Shown here in pieces: positions 56,188 to 64,000 of a stretch of 64,000 bases of DNA. The notes beneath the pieces are model-generated. The model searched no databases and was not told where the DNA came from. It saw nothing but the letters and a program-made list of their open reading frames with translations. How positions within the stretch are numbered: the stretch's first letter is position 1; each line of letters opens with the position of its first letter. Both the position numbers and the translations under genes were made by a program. Source of the stretch: Mesorhizobium huakuii (GTDB lineage Bacteria > Pseudomonadota > Alphaproteobacteria > Rhizobiales > Rhizobiaceae); contig NZ_BSNY01000029.1 in the NCBI RefSeq assembly GCF_030160235.1, positions 18,859 through 82,858 on the forward strand. The letters are read 5' to 3'.

Positions 56188-57011
56188 TCCGGCACGCCTC
56201 CTCCAACTGTGCCCCGGAGGGCATCCGCGACGCGCGCGGCGTGCCCAACCAGCTCGACGTCATAGATGCTTCGCGGCCGTGGCAAGGGAATGTCAAACGC
56301 CTGAATAATCTTTCCCGGTGCCCGCGACATGAGCAGTACGCGATCACCCAGGCAGACTGCCTCGCGCATGTTGTGAGTGACAAAAACGATCGTCTTGCCG
56401 CTGTCGCGCCAGATGCGTTGAACGTCGTCATAGAGGTGCTCCCGGGTCATCGCATCGAGCGCGCCAAACGGCTCATCCATAAGAAGCACTTGTGGATCAG
56501 CGGCAAGGGCGCGCGCCAAAGCCACGCGCTGTTTCATGCCACCCGACAATTCGTGAACATGCACCCGCTCGAATTTGTCCAGTCCGACCAGGCCAAGGAA
56601 CCGGTGTGCAACCTCGCGACGCTCATCATTGGTGAGCTCGGGGCACAGCTTCAGGCCGAACATGACGTTGCCGAACACGTCCAGCCACGGAAACAGCGAT
56701 GGCTCCTGGAACACAACCAGCCGCTGCCGGCCCGGACCCGTGACCAGCTGGCCGTCGGCGAGCACGCGCCCGGAGTCCGGCTTGGTCAGCCCAGCGATGA
56801 TGTCGAGCAGCGTTGACTTGCCGCAACCGCTCGGCCCGACAAGGCAAACGACCTCGCCAGCCGCGACCTGAATCGAAATGCTGTCGAGAGCATGTACGGT
56901 CGCCCGTGGAGTGCGGAACCACTTCGAGACGCTTTCCACGATGAGCTTGCTTGATGCTCCAGAGACATGCTCGGGCGTCACGCCCTGCCATTGCGCTTCA
57001 GCCATGTTCAT
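56184..57011 (-). CDS. ABC transporter ATPase (SsuB/TauB/NrtD family)
   Basis: A 275-residue ATPase: Walker A GPSGCGKST, Q-loop VFQEPSLFPW, signature LSGGMKQRV, Walker B VLLMDEPFGALD and switch His in FVTHNMREA. The Q-loop EPSLFPWL is typical of the nitrate/sulfonate/taurine branch. Overlaps the binding protein gene upstream and the permease downstream, four bases each. Confidence 0.92.
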   Translation of the reverse strand: MNMAEAQWQGVTPEHVSGASSKLIVESVSKWFRTPRATVHALDSISIQVAAGEVVCLVGPSGCGKSTLLDIIAGLTKPDSGRVLADGQLVTGPGRQRLVVFQEPSLFPWLDVFGNVMFGLKLCPELTNDERREVAHRFLGLVGLDKFERVHVHELSGGMKQRVALARALAADPQVLLMDEPFGALDAMTREHLYDDVQRIWRDSGKTIVFVTHNMREAVCLGDRVLLMSRAPGKIIQAFDIPLPRPRSIYDVELVGHAARVADALRGTVGGGVPE

Positions 57012-58102
57012 GGAACGTCGAGAAAACGCGACAAATCGGGAACGGCGTGCAGGAAGCCGACTTGCTGAGCGCTGCTGACAAATTTCTGTAACGCCTCAAG
57101 CGAGATGTCGCTGGTCACCGTCAAGCGCGACCACGCACGCGCTATAAGCTGCGGCGCCATGTCGGTCCTGAACTGAAGCCTGAGTTCTTCCCTGACCATA
57201 CGCTGGGCTTCGGCAGGATTCTGGTTGATCCAGTCGGTCAGATCCCGGTGGGCAGCTGCGAAGCGAGCTACAATCTCCCGATGCGACGATAGAAACTCAG
57301 CACGCGACACAAGGATGGTCGTAACCGCATTCTTCTCCTCGACCAACACCTTGCCACCGGCTTCTTGCTCAAGACGCGTTACCCATGGCTCAACGGTCCA
57401 AACAGCGTCGAGTTGTCTGGTCTTGAATAGCGCCAGTTGATCAGGATTGGCCGTCGGCAGGACCAGCGCCTCGCCGCCAGTCTGCGTGATCCGCAGTCCA
57501 CCTGCCATCAGCCAGGCCCGCGCAGCGACATCCTGCGTATTTCCGAACTGAGGGGTGCCGATACGTTTGCCGCGAAAGTCTGATGGATTGACGAGGTCTT
57601 CATCGGGCTGCACAACGAGCGCCGATCCCCCGTTTACCGCTCCGGCGATGACACGAATTTCCTGCCCGTCAGATCGTGCGTAAGCATTGATAGCCGGATT
57701 CGGTCCAACGTAGGCAAGGTCGAGACTTCCAGCAAAAATCGCTTCCATGGTGCTCGGGCCGGCATTGTAAGCGTACCATTCGACCTTGACATCCTGGCCA
57801 AGCCGGGCCGCGAACCAGCTCCGGCCCTGCCGTTCGAAATTCCTGGCGACCAAGGCCTGGACATGGGTGATATTCGGAAAGTGACCAACTCGAAGCGTGA
57901 TGCCCTCCCCGCAAGCTGCCGATGTTGCAAACGCCGCGACACCTAAGGCCAACAACGCCAACAACCGTCGAGGCTGAAGGTGAAAGATGGCCAATAAAGT
58001 GTGCCGACCCGTGTGGATCGTTCTCCGGCCAATCAAGATGCGCGGCGTCGAGCGGAGGGCCCAAAGCACGCTCTCAGCGCACCGGCACAGCTCGCCAACC
58101 AC
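57008..58102 (-). CDS. ABC transporter substrate-binding protein (SsuA/TauA/NrtA family)
   Basis: A 364-residue binding protein. It has a long positively charged N-region, a hydrophobic core (LLALLALGVAAFATSAAC) and a mature part beginning ITLRVGHFPNITHVQALVARNFE, with LDLAYVGPNPAINAYARS and GGSALVV. A Cys at the signal-peptide end could make it a lipoprotein. The GTG at 58102 has GGAGGG five bases upstream and lies 66 bp after the FNR/FixK box. A longer frame to 58267 would run through that box and is rejected. Ligand unknown. Confidence 0.85.
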   Translation of the reverse strand: MVGELCRCAESVLWALRSTPRILIGRRTIHTGRHTLLAIFHLQPRRLLALLALGVAAFATSAACGEGITLRVGHFPNITHVQALVARNFERQGRSWFAARLGQDVKVEWYAYNAGPSTMEAIFAGSLDLAYVGPNPAINAYARSDGQEIRVIAGAVNGGSALVVQPDEDLVNPSDFRGKRIGTPQFGNTQDVAARAWLMAGGLRITQTGGEALVLPTANPDQLALFKTRQLDAVWTVEPWVTRLEQEAGGKVLVEEKNAVTTILVSRAEFLSSHREIVARFAAAHRDLTDWINQNPAEAQRMVREELRLQFRTDMAPQLIARAWSRLTVTSDISLEALQKFVSSAQQVGFLHAVPDLSRFLDVP

Positions 58103-58168
58103 GATTTCCCTCCAACAGTTTGAGCTCACTATCGTGTAAGTGCCATTCCATAAGGACCGACCGACGCA

Positions 58169-58182
58169 TTGATAGCAATCAA
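58169..58182. promoter_or_regulatory. FNR/FixK box upstream of the nitrate/sulfonate-type ABC operon
   Basis: TTGATAGCAATCAA is a perfect dyad. It ends 66 bp before the GTG start and supports that start choice. Confidence 0.85.
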
Positions 58183-58208
58183 CTCCTGGCCAGCGCACAG
58201 GCGGTTCA

Positions 58209-58424
58209 TCAAAAACCTCGATCGTGTTCCCACGTAAGTAACGAACTGTCGCGAGCTTGCTTCTCATGCCACCTCGGTCCTGGCCCGCGCATATAGTGAA
58301 GCTCGGGCCGGTATGGGTCGAAAAGATCAGTCACAAGCCCTTGCACTGCCCTTACGATGAGTGGCCGTGTCAAAAACGAGGTTGTCAGAGCGATAGCTTT
58401 GGATGTCATGTGGGCGGTGAGCAT
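58209..58424 (-). CDS. Possible small protein (71 aa)
   Basis: A frame starting MLTAHMTSKAIALTTSFLTR and containing DLFDPYRPELHYMRGPGPRW. GGGAG lies seven bases upstream of the ATG. The Arg/Pro-rich motif looks conserved, but I cannot name a family. It ends just upstream of the ABC operon promoter. Confidence 0.38.
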   Translation of the reverse strand: MLTAHMTSKAIALTTSFLTRPLIVRAVQGLVTDLFDPYRPELHYMRGPGPRWHEKQARDSSLLTWEHDRGF

Positions 58425-58958
58425 CAAACACTCCCATGTTTGCTTGTTGCGCCTTTTGATTTCACGACAAGAGCGCCTGCCCAACAATTCGGTTATACCC
58501 TTAGGGGATTCTACGAAGGGGGCTCCGTTCGGGTCCGATGGTCTTTCGGCCGATCCGTGCCGATTTGTTTCTGGCCTGTCGCGTCGGACTGACCTACTGA
58601 GTGGGGGCTTGCGGCGCGAGCGGCGCTATTCGATCCCCGCTGTTCCAGGCTTCGGTCGTGAGACAGTATCTCGCGAAAGCGAGCGACATTTACGTGCCAA
58701 GCGACCCCACGACCTGATCCGGTCTGAAGGCTTCCTAAGAAATATTAGGCCCGATAACCTAGCTTTCCAAACCAAAGCCAGCCCGCGCGATGAGGCTCGC
58801 CTGGCCTATCTGATCTTAATTTGACCTGGAACAAAGACGACAGCGGAAACTAGAGCGAGTTTCAAATCCAATTCAGCCCTGAAATCTTTCTAGACGTGAA
58901 TTTCCTGCCGATTCTATTCCGGAGTCTTTTTTGGCTCAACCGTGAGTTGGATGATGCT
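58425..58958. other. Upstream region of the FNR regulator gene
   Basis: One plus-strand frame of about 150 codons is open here but has no recognisable family or ribosome-binding site. No FNR box was found, so the regulator does not appear to be autoregulated through this motif. Confidence 0.4.
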
Positions 58959-59726
58959 ATGGAACCCCTGCCTTTCGCCCGAGCCCTAACGCACTGTGAT
59001 CGATGCGCCGTGCGTAAAAGCTCGCTATGCAACAGGGTTTGTGTCGACTTACAGGAAGAGCTCTCCAGGCTCTCCCACCACCGGACGTACTGTCTCGGGG
59101 AAACGGTGCTTGGCGAGATGGAGGCGATATCCTTTGTGGGCATCGTCGTGTCAGGCGTGTTGCGCATGCAGAAGTCGCTGGAAGACGGGCGCCAGCAACT
59201 CGTCGGCTTGCTCTTTCAGTCGGATTTCTTCGGTCGCGTTTTCGGTGGCCTTTCCGCCCATGCCATAGAGGCGGCATCCGATGTGACCTTGTGCTGTTAT
59301 GAGCGTCGCGCATTCGAGAGATTGACGGAACGTTTTCCCGAACTCGAGCATCAATTGATGTTGAGCACCTTGGATGAACTCGACGCAGCGCGTAACTGGA
59401 TGCTGCTGCTTGGTTGTCAGACGACGCCGGAACGAGTCGCCAGCTTCTTGCTGATGCTTTGCCGCCGTACCGGTACGAATCAATGGACGCCCGGCGCAAA
59501 TCTTTCGATCTATGTACCCATCAGTCGCCGTGACATGGCCAGCTATCTTGGGACAACCGGGGAGACCATCAGTCGCGTCATTCATGAGATGAGCCGCAAG
59601 GGCATCATCAAGATCCGCAATTCACAGCATTTTGAGGTTCTCAACATGAGGCAGTTGGTCAAGATGTCGGCTCGCGAAGATCTTTCGACCGGCCTTAGCA
59701 GTTCAATCAGGTCGATCGCGCTTTGA
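58959..59726 (+). CDS. FNR/FnrN-type transcription regulator
   Basis: A 255-residue Crp/FNR-family regulator. The N-terminus carries cysteines in THCDRCAVRKSSLCNRVC (C-x2-C-x7-C-x3-C), like the iron-sulfur ligands of FNR and FnrN. A further Cys pair lies in the effector domain (LCCYERR). The helix-turn-helix is SRRDMASYLGTTGETISRVIHEM, with the E-x-x-S-R residues that in E. coli FNR contact TTGAT. That predicts binding to the boxes found across this window. An in-frame GTG at 58896 would add 21 residues. It is probably the local oxygen-responsive activator. Confidence 0.88.
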   Translation: MEPLPFARALTHCDRCAVRKSSLCNRVCVDLQEELSRLSHHRTYCLGETVLGEMEAISFVGIVVSGVLRMQKSLEDGRQQLVGLLFQSDFFGRVFGGLSAHAIEAASDVTLCCYERRAFERLTERFPELEHQLMLSTLDELDAARNWMLLLGCQTTPERVASFLLMLCRRTGTNQWTPGANLSIYVPISRRDMASYLGTTGETISRVIHEMSRKGIIKIRNSQHFEVLNMRQLVKMSAREDLSTGLSSSIRSIAL

Positions 59727-60013
59727 GAGGCTCGCGCCACGAATGAACTTCCACGGAGCTCAAATTTCACAAAACCGAAACCAAGCATGGTCTGCCTGGC
59801 CACACGAGCAGGTTTTTTTGCCAAGCCTCAGCGGTTTGATCGCTGCGCAAGTCTCCAACCTTCACAAGCTGCCGGCGCCCCGACTTCGAGAAGCAACCGC
59901 AACGTGGCTCCAAGCTCGCGCTGACGCGCCGGCACTTGAGCACGAAGAGCGCATCGAGAATTGCCGGTGAATATTCGCTTGGAGCGATTTGGGGGCCCAG
60001 GAATTTCATCTCA

Positions 60014-60027
60014 TTGATAGGGATCAA
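60014..60027. promoter_or_regulatory. FNR/FixK box upstream of the DUF982 gene
   Basis: TTGATAGGGATCAA is a perfect dyad and ends 68 bp before the ATG at 60096. The rest of the 59727-60095 gap shows no gene. Confidence 0.82.
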
Positions 60028-60095
60028 CGCCGCCGTTCATTTTTCGGAGAAACTAAAAATGTTAAGGTACTCATACAATCGAAGGGAGAAAATCC

Positions 60096-60439
60096 ATGAA
60101 AGACCGGATTTTCGACCGTCCCATTTTTGTTAAGAACGGGAAGTTCAAGACAGAGATCAGCGGCCTGACTGACGCATTGAACTTCTTGGAAGAATGGCCC
60201 AAGAGCCGTAGGGGTCAATTTACGACACAGCTGCTCGTGCTTGCGAACGGGCTTCCAGTGGTCAAATACATGCGTCAATTGCTCACGATGCGTTCGCCAG
60301 CTTTGCCAAATCGGCCAAGATTCTTGAGAACGTCTCGACGCCGCAGCCTGTCGGAAAAGATACTAAAGGGGACTTGGGCGATGTAGTCCCAAAGACAGTC
60401 GAAAACGACGGAGGGAGTTGCCTTCGAAGGCTCGCCTGA
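60096..60439 (+). pseudogene. DUF982 family protein, frameshifted
   Basis: The first frame reads FDRPIFVKNGKFKTEISGLTDALNFLEEWP, the DUF982 start. After RRG the frame is lost; one base restored near 60216 gives PIYDTAARACERA, then SFAKSARILENV, the family's second half, and a stop at 60437-60439. DUF982 proteins are short rhizobial proteins of unknown role. It has a strong FNR/FixK promoter. Confidence 0.75.
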
Positions 60440-60626
60440 ATCCCAGCAAATTTGAGCTGGCGTTGTGGCATCGGCGCCCGTTGGCGCCGCGGCTATTGTT
60501 CCTCAGCGCGCCTGACCGGCGCGCTGAGACCTTCCCTAAAAGGCGATATGCCAAGCTGGGTTGAGCTGGCCACCCAGTCGGGGATAGTGAAGCTATTTCG
60601 ACTTACGGCCGCTTCGCCTCACCATA

Positions 60627-60824
60627 TCAAGGCGAGGGTCTGACGACGCTTCCTGGTTTGCCGGGCACGCGGGAGTGATCGCGAGCCTGGCGTTCGGCTA
60701 TCTCAAGCTTCTTTCGCTTCAATGCCAGCAAGCCTTCGATGACGCGCCGTTGTTCCGGATTGGTCTCGCTGGTGAGCAGATCCTGAAGATGGACGATGTT
60801 GGCACGCGCAATGAAACGGACCAT
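60627..60824 (-). CDS. Small conserved hypothetical protein
   Basis: A 65-residue basic helical protein: MVRFIARANIVHLQDLLTSE, then RRVIEGLLALKRKKLEIAE. Similar short proteins of about 60 residues are widespread in Rhizobiales, and their role is unknown. ATG follows GAGGTAGGTC. Confidence 0.65.
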   Translation of the reverse strand: MVRFIARANIVHLQDLLTSETNPEQRRVIEGLLALKRKKLEIAERQARDHSRVPGKPGSVVRPSP

Positions 60825-61051
60825 GACCTACCTCAATTGCCAGGACAACAGCGTCCTAAACCAAGGGCTTGGCCGCCCAAACCTATTTTGGCTATTTTGA
60901 TGCATGTGATTCAGCTGCTTGTGCTTCCGGTCGCCCCCGGCCGCTATTCCGGATTGGTCTTGCGCTGGGCGACATCGGCTGGCCGATCGCCTAGTTAAAT
61001 AGCAAACAGAAGGTTAGAGATGGCTCCGCCCTTGGCCATAGTGGTGAAACC

Positions 61052-62587
61052 ATGCCTGCAAGAGATCTCCCCGGAGTTAGAGGGCGCGTGCTGGAAGTCC
61101 TCTTTTCTCCCCGCTTTGAAGGGCCGGCTGGCTATCTATTGGCGGTCGTGGCGGTCGTCGTCGTCTTTGTTGCCAGATATGCGCTGCAAACCGCGCTTGG
61201 AAACAGCGCGGTCTTTATCCTTTTCATTCCCGTCATCCTCATCTCGGCAATCGCGGGCGGTATAGGTCCCGGCCTTCTCGCATTCGTGCTTTCCCTTTTC
61301 GGGGCGCTTTACATCGTCGGAACTTCGCAAGCGACACTGATCCAGGTGCTCATCTTCACATTGGTGGGCCTGATCATCGCGTGGATGGGCGAAATGCTGC
61401 ATCATGCACGCCGAGCCATCGACAGAAGCGAGGCGGCCCTCAAGGCACGCGAAGCGCATCTGCGCTCCATCCTCGATACCGTTCCGGACGCAACAGTGGT
61501 GATAGACGAAGCCGGCATCATCAATTCCTTCAGCGCGGCGGCTGTCCGCCAGTTCGGCTATGCCGAAGTAGAGGCCGTAGGTCAGAACGTCCGTCTTCTG
61601 ATGCCCGAGCCTTATCATAGCGAGCACGATGGCTACATTCGGCGATATCTCGCCACTGGCGAGAAGCGCATTATCGACATCGATCGCGTGGTCGTCGGGC
61701 GCAGAAAGGATGGTTCGACCTTCCCAATGAAACTCTCGGTCGGCGAGTTGAAGTCAGGCGACAGGAGATACTTCACCGGCTTCATCCGCGACCTGACGGA
61801 AAAGGAGGAATCCGAGGCTCGGCTCGAGGAGGTCCAGGGTGAACTGGTGCGGCTCGCCCGGTTGAACGAACTTGGTGAGATGGCCTCGACCCTTGCCCAT
61901 GAACTCAACCAGCCGCTCGCGGCGATCGCCAACTATTCGCAGGGTTGCGTACGCTTGCTGCGCGATCTGGATGGCGCTACGGCCGAACGGATCAAGGACG
62001 CGCTGGAGGAGATTGCCCAGCAGTCGCTACGCGCGGGCGACATCATCCGCCATCTGCGCGAGTTCGTCATACGTGGCGAAACGGGGAAGTCACGGGAATC
62101 CATGCGCAAATTGATTGAAGAGGCTGGCGCGCTTGCCCTCGTCGGGTCCCGCGAAAAGGGTGTGCGGTCGGTGTTCGAGTTTGCTTCCGATACGGATGAC
62201 GTCCTTGCGGACCGGATTCAGATGCAGCAAGTCTTGATGAACTTAATGCGCAACGCAATGGAGGCAATGCGCGACAGCAAGCGGCGAGAACTGACGGTAC
62301 GCACAGCGCCAGATGGCAAGGGATATGTCGCTGTGGAAGTCGCCGATACTGGGCCGGGGATATCCGAGGAGATCGCCTCTCGTCTGTTTCAGCCTTTCGT
62401 TACCAGCAAGGCGAGTGGCATGGGCATTGGACTTTCGATCTCCAAGCGCATCGTCGAGGCGCACGGTGGGACGATATCGGTAAGCCGCAACAGCGACGGC
62501 GGCGCCACATTTCGGATCTCGTTGCCCACTGCCGTGAAACCCACTACCATCGGGTTATCTCTAGACCGCCGACATGCAGCTCGCTGA
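61052..62587 (+). CDS. fixL: FixL oxygen-sensing histidine kinase
   Basis: A 511-residue haem-based oxygen sensor kinase. About four transmembrane segments lie within residues 27-112. The PAS haem domain spans about 135-255: the proximal haem ligand is His192 in [10 protein letters not shown] and the regulatory Arg212 is in [14 protein letters not shown], matching the FixL-specific pattern. The phospho-acceptor is His283 in [12 protein letters not shown] and G boxes are [10 protein letters not shown] and [22 protein letters not shown]. Low oxygen should activate autophosphorylation and phosphotransfer to FixJ. No fixJ follows; the last residues overlap a truncated recombinase gene on the other strand. 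Confidence 0.94.
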   Translation: MPARDLPGVRGRVLEVLFSPRFEGPAGYLLAVVAVVVVFVARYALQTALGNSAVFILFIPVILISAIAGGIGPGLLAFVLSLFGALYIVGTSQATLIQVLIFTLVGLIIAWMGEMLHHARRAIDRSEAALKAREAHLRSILDTVPDATVVIDEAGIINSFSAAAVRQFGYAEVEAVGQNVRLLMPEPYHSEHDGYIRRYLATGEKRIIDIDRVVVGRRKDGSTFPMKLSVGELKSGDRRYFTGFIRDLTEKEESEARLEEVQGELVRLARLNELGEMASTLAHELNQPLAAIANYSQGCVRLLRDLDGATAERIKDALEEIAQQSLRAGDIIRHLREFVIRGETGKSRESMRKLIEEAGALALVGSREKGVRSVFEFASDTDDVLADRIQMQQVLMNLMRNAMEAMRDSKRRELTVRTAPDGKGYVAVEVADTGPGISEEIASRLFQPFVTSKASGMGIGLSISKRIVEAHGGTISVSRNSDGGATFRISLPTAVKPTTIGLSLDRRHAAR

Positions 62588-62915
62588 TCTCGCCCTCGGC
62601 CAGAGTGACTATGGCAACGCCGGCGAATTTGAGATGCTTGAAGAGGGTGGCGACATCTGCCTGGTCGCGGCTGATGCGATCGAGCGCCTCGGCCAGCACC
62701 ACCTCGAAGCGGCCGCGCTGGGCATCGCGTACCAGATGCTGGATGCCCGGCCGCAGCACAGTGCTGGCGCCGGAGATCGCCGCATCCTCGAAGGTTCCCG
62801 CCACGCTACAGCCCTCACGCGCCGCCTGCTCGCGGCACAGCCTCAACTGGTCCTCGATGGAGGCATCCCGCTGGCTGTCGGAAGAATAGCGGGCATAGAG
62901 TGCGACACGGGTCAT
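62544..62915 (-). pseudogene. Truncated serine recombinase (resolvase N-terminal domain)
   Basis: A 123-residue fragment with the catalytic domain of a large serine recombinase: VALYARYSSDSQRDASIEDQ (catalytic Ser in YSSDSQ) and [27 protein letters not shown]. Similarity stops at LHVG near 62570. The remaining residues come from DNA that also encodes the fixL tail. The recombinase and zinc-ribbon domains are missing. The start overlaps the preceding gene by ATGA. Confidence 0.82.
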
Positions 62916-63220
62916 GGCGGCAGATCCTCTCTCCTGTTCCCAGGGGGTTTACCATCCGGCTCCCTGCCCTCTCCCTCTTTCCGGCCCGGGCGATTGTCGT
63001 TGGCCGCCAGCCTCACCTCGAATGCCTCCCGTGCCAGCTGCCGGCCGATCAGCCGGGCGATACTCAGCACCACCCGATCCAGCTTGGCCGCCGTGTTCTC
63101 AGGGCGACCCTCGGGGCTGGCGAGGTCGCCGTTGTCGTTGGCCGGAACTAAAGCCTGTGGGCCAGTCCTGGTTTCCTCTGCCATCGCGGTCGCTCTCTCA
63201 ATGGTAGATCGACCCGCCAT
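62912..63220 (-). CDS. Small protein of a recombinase module
   Basis: A 102-residue hydrophilic protein containing two PANDN/AANDN motifs and the segment AKLDRVVLSIARLIGRQLAREAFEVRL. It directly precedes and overlaps the recombinase gene, a pair seen in rhizobial integrative elements. ATG at 63220 has GGAGG six bases upstream. The role is unknown. Confidence 0.6.
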   Translation of the reverse strand: MAGRSTIERATAMAEETRTGPQALVPANDNGDLASPEGRPENTAAKLDRVVLSIARLIGRQLAREAFEVRLAANDNRPGRKEGEGREPDGKPPGNRREDLPP

Positions 63221-63353
63221 CAGAGTCCTCCGCACGGCGATGGAAAGCACGAAGTTCATGTCGTAGGGCCACAGCGTGCAATGACTTGCGTCCTGCGGTT
63301 TCGTCTCAGTCGTCAAGGTCGGGCTGCAGGCGACAAGTGGTAGGGAGAGCGTG

Positions 63354-63794
63354 TCAGAAGACAGTTACATCGCCACGGTATTCGGCCTCGCCTTCCTCTT
63401 GCAGCGCTGCGACCAGCTTGACCGCAGACTCCCAATGCTTGGTGACATCGCTCCGCGTCCTTGCCCTGCTCCGGCGATGAGCCGGCAAACTCCCGGCAAT
63501 CGCCTTCAAGTCACGAAGCACCGAAGCTATGTGCGGCCAGGGGAAGTCGGTAGGGTCACCGATATCCCGATCAGCACCGACGATCATTTCCAACTTGGCG
63601 ATGACGCCGATGAGCGACGTAGCCGCGACTTCGGGGATCGAATCTTGAAGTTTTAGAGCTTCGGTCATCGCAAAGACCTCGGCCTCCCGCGCAACGGCGT
63701 ACTCTTGTGGACCACCGCGAGTGCGGGCCGTTTGGCTGCTTTGAACTCTCGTCGGTGAATCTGCGGCCAATCCCTGAATTCCGGGATTGACCAT
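63354..63794 (-). CDS. Hypothetical protein of the mobile module
   Basis: A 146-residue protein whose central segment reads EVAATSLIGVIAKLEMIVGA and HIASVLRDLKAIAGSLPA. It is predicted to be helical. Similar proteins accompany integrases and recombinases in Mesorhizobium (recalled, not searched). ATG at 63794 has GGAGA upstream; the frame stays open to 63908. Confidence 0.5.
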   Translation of the reverse strand: MVNPGIQGLAADSPTRVQSSQTARTRGGPQEYAVAREAEVFAMTEALKLQDSIPEVAATSLIGVIAKLEMIVGADRDIGDPTDFPWPHIASVLRDLKAIAGSLPAHRRSRARTRSDVTKHWESAVKLVAALQEEGEAEYRGDVTVF

Positions 63795-63961
63795 GATTCG
63801 GCTCTCCAACCGCTGCTGGACGCGGCATAGCAGCATGGAGATGTACCGAGTTGTTCGCCAATCGCTCACGAGCCGGAGCGCTGGATCGCGTAGGGCAGCC
63901 GGTTGCAATTGCGTGTCGTTACGGCTTGCGGCGAGAACAATCTGCGGATTCCGACGTGAAG

Positions 63962-63999
63962 CCGGCCGCCATTCCGATCAAACACCGGCCACCATTCCG
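63962..63999. mobile_element. Probable IS21-type terminal repeats
   Basis: CCGGCCGCCATTCCG (63962-63976) and CCGGCCACCATTCCG (63985-63999) are direct repeats with one mismatch, 23 bp apart. This repeated pattern is typical of the ends of rhizobial IS21-family elements. The element itself would lie beyond the window. Confidence 0.5.
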
Positions 64000-64000
64000 G

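Noticed and set aside
58103-58267. N-terminal extension of the ABC binding protein
   Set aside because: It would be translated through the FNR/FixK box. The GTG at 58102 with GGAGGG is better placed.

Overview
The window is high-GC DNA from an alphaproteobacterium, most likely a Rhizobiales member close to Mesorhizobium or Sinorhizobium. The evidence is a FixL-type haem sensor kinase, FNR/FixK-type operators, DUF982, DUF3775 and DUF2267 proteins, and short class II ribonucleotide reductase. No rRNA, tRNA or CRISPR array was seen.

The unifying feature is regulatory. At least twenty copies of the FNR/FixK palindrome TTGA-N6-TCAA (often the strict TTGAT-N4-ATCAA form) lie in intergenic DNA, and most sit 60-77 bp before a start codon. 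An FNR-family regulator with a four-cysteine N-terminus (about 58.96-59.7 kb) and a FixL oxygen sensor (61.05-62.6 kb) lie at the right end. I read the window as an oxygen-responsive stress and dormancy island that largely encodes its own regulon. Its contents parallel the mycobacterial DosR regulon: Hsp20, several universal stress proteins, CBS-domain protein, nicotinate phosphoribosyltransferase, class II ribonucleotide reductase and a ribosome-hibernation factor.

Layout. 0.1-5.5 kb: a nadE remnant, then an acyl-CoA synthetase / 2-oxoacid dehydrogenase E1alpha-E1beta-E2 / acyl carrier protein operon. 5.6-13.1 kb: flavin-binding protein, Usp, an ACP-AMP ligase-PlsC fusion, a second RpoD-like sigma factor and a broken BON gene. 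13.3-22.2 kb: DUF2267, a DedA/ATP-grasp fusion, Hsp20, LapA-like protein, NAPRTase, PolX, CBS-BON protein and DUF3775. 22.4-30.8 kb: a Lon-like protease / Usp-like / class II RNR operon, small proteins and an HPF-cold-shock fusion. 30.9-42.7 kb: CapA-like phosphatase, NAD synthetase, a decayed Usp, L,D-transpeptidase, GT4 and DUF374 genes, Usp, CYTH-CHAD protein and a DegP-like protease.

42.8-48.8 kb: a glucose-type ABC importer split by a frameshifted LOG gene, with a second, internally deleted copy of the binding-protein gene. 49.2-58.1 kb: membrane protein, ABC-2 exporter, UPF0104 protein, a small stress operon and a nitrate/sulfonate-type ABC importer. 58.2-64 kb: the FNR regulator, a frameshifted DUF982 gene, FixL, and then a truncated serine recombinase, accessory genes and an apparent IS21-type terminus. 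fixJ is absent where it would be expected.

Remnants and duplications (nadE, binding-protein gene, hpf promoter, Usp, BON, LOG, DUF982, SPW) show that the island has been rearranged. Several lesions are single-base deletions in short homopolymers, so sequencing error must be excluded for those.
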